7,139 nt of DNA, taken from the NCBI GenBank assembly GCA_000435755.1, contig FR889085.1:1-7139 (forward strand). The letters run 5' to 3'. The notes beneath the pieces are model-generated. The model saw only the letters and a program-made list of their open reading frames with translations, was not told the origin of the DNA and did no database searches. Made by a program: the position numbers and the translations under genes. Of the stretch, positions 6,976 through 7,139 are shown piece after piece (positions within the stretch are counted from its first letter, which is position 1; the number at the start of each line of letters is the position of its first letter). This DNA comes from Clostridium sp. CAG:508 (GTDB lineage Bacteria; Bacillota; Clostridia; TANB77; CAG-508).

Positions 6976-6992
6976 CTGGTTCATTGAACCAG
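6976..6992 (-). repeat. Inverted repeat B: near-perfect palindrome
   Basis: On the minus strand CTGGTTCAATGAACCAG has 8-nt complementary arms around one central base, so a real hairpin would have about 7 bp and a 3-nt loop. It lies 9 nt past the upstream gene's stop codon and is followed by AGAAAGAATG rather than a T-run, so it is not a standard terminator. Confidence 0.7.
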
Positions 6993-7001
6993 TGGTCAGT
7001 G

Positions 7002-7019
7002 CTACTTTACATAAAGTAG
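7002..7019 (-). repeat. Inverted repeat A: palindrome covering the last six codons of the partial gene
   Basis: CTACTTTATGTAAAGTAG pairs with itself over 7 bp with a 4-nt loop (8 bp if the loop closes to 2 nt). It encodes Leu-Leu-Tyr-Val-Lys-stop, so the coding sequence and the hairpin are the same bases. Confidence 0.75.
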
Positions 7020-7139
7020 GGGCCTAAAGGAAATGTTGCTGTTACTGTTAGTCGCACTGTAGTGGTTACGATTACTCGTGTAGTTGCCGGAACTGTTGTA
7101 GCTGCCTCCTCTATTAGTACAAGGGTAAGCATTACTGCT
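7002..7139 (-). CDS. C-terminal 45 residues of a C-type-lectin-like protein, putative DGR target (5' end outside window)
   Basis: An open frame enters at the window edge and runs to TAG at 7004-7002. It encodes a Ser/Asn/Tyr-rich tail with the pattern NRGGSYNSSGN (residues 9-19) and the end ISFRPLLYVK (36-45). The Arg-Gly-Gly-Ser-aromatic start and the Phe-Arg-Pro close match the C-terminal half of formylglycine-generating-enzyme/C-type-lectin-fold proteins, which serve as variable proteins of diversity-generating retroelements. The start is outside the window, so localisation and full domain content are unknown. Composition differs sharply from the operon: 54 of 119 bases in 7021-7139 are G or C, against 22-23% in sampled operon stretches, and Asn and Tyr are mostly AAC and TAC. 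No terminator is visible downstream. Alternative: an ordinary low-complexity surface-protein tail. Confidence 0.7.
   Translation of the reverse strand, partial: SSNAYPCTNRGGSYNSSGNYTSNRNHYSATNSNSNISFRPLLYVK
7035..7106 (-). other. Putative DGR variable region (VR)
   Basis: In residues 13-35 of the partial protein, 7 of 23 codons are AAC/AAT and 11 more (AGC, AGT, TAC, CAC, ACT) are exactly one substitution at an A position away from AAY. This is the pattern left by adenine-directed mutagenesis of a template rich in AAC. The stretch after it, encoding Ile-Ser-Phe-Arg-Pro, would correspond to the invariant initiation-of-mutagenic-homing side. No template repeat or reverse transcriptase is in the window, so this remains an inference. 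Confidence 0.45.

Noticed and set aside
6976..6992. T-arm of a tRNA (GGTTCA...TGAACC)
   Set aside because: The loop does not match the TTCRANY consensus, and no acceptor, anticodon or D-arm could be found around it.

Overview
The window is AT-rich (hand counts of 22-23% G+C in sample stretches of the operon) and carries a complete minus-strand transcription/translation operon in the classic Firmicutes order: rimP - nusA - ylxR - ylxQ - infB - rbfA - nrnA. The presence of ylxR and ylxQ, a short NusA without C-terminal acidic repeats, and a DHH-family nanoRNase after rbfA point to a low-G+C member of the Firmicutes, most likely an uncultured, Clostridia-like (possibly gut) bacterium. Species cannot be named from the sequence.

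Layout, read along the minus strand from high to low coordinates. (1) 7139-7002: the last 45 codons of an unrelated gene, much richer in G+C (about 45%), ending in an Asn/Ser/Tyr-rich C-type-lectin-like tail that looks like the variable region of a diversity-generating retroelement (DGR) target. (2) 7001-6766: an intergenic stretch with closely spaced inverted repeats, a good minus-strand promoter (6868-6840) and a perfect 12-bp hairpin just before the rimP ribosome binding site. (3) 6765-236: seven tightly packed genes, with gaps of 2-20 nt and one 8-nt overlap. (4) 227-176: an AT-rich intrinsic terminator closing the operon. (5) 162-1: the first 54 codons of an unrecognised gene leaving the window.

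The operon genes serve one theme. RimP and RbfA mature the 30S subunit, IF2 (infB) places initiator tRNA, and NusA couples RNA polymerase pausing, termination and antitermination to translation. YlxR and YlxQ are small RNA-binding proteins, and NrnA clears nanoRNA and pAp. Three consecutive genes (ylxR, ylxQ, infB) appear to start with TTG behind good Shine-Dalgarno sequences, while the other four start with ATG. The usual upstream start extensions for nusA and ylxR are corrected here from ribosome binding site positions.

Most worth a second look: the putative DGR variable region at the right edge with palindromes at and after its stop codon; the run of TTG starts including IF2 itself; the rimP leader hairpin whose 3' arm could alternatively pair with the Shine-Dalgarno sequence; and the Asn/Arg-rich disordered linker in IF2.
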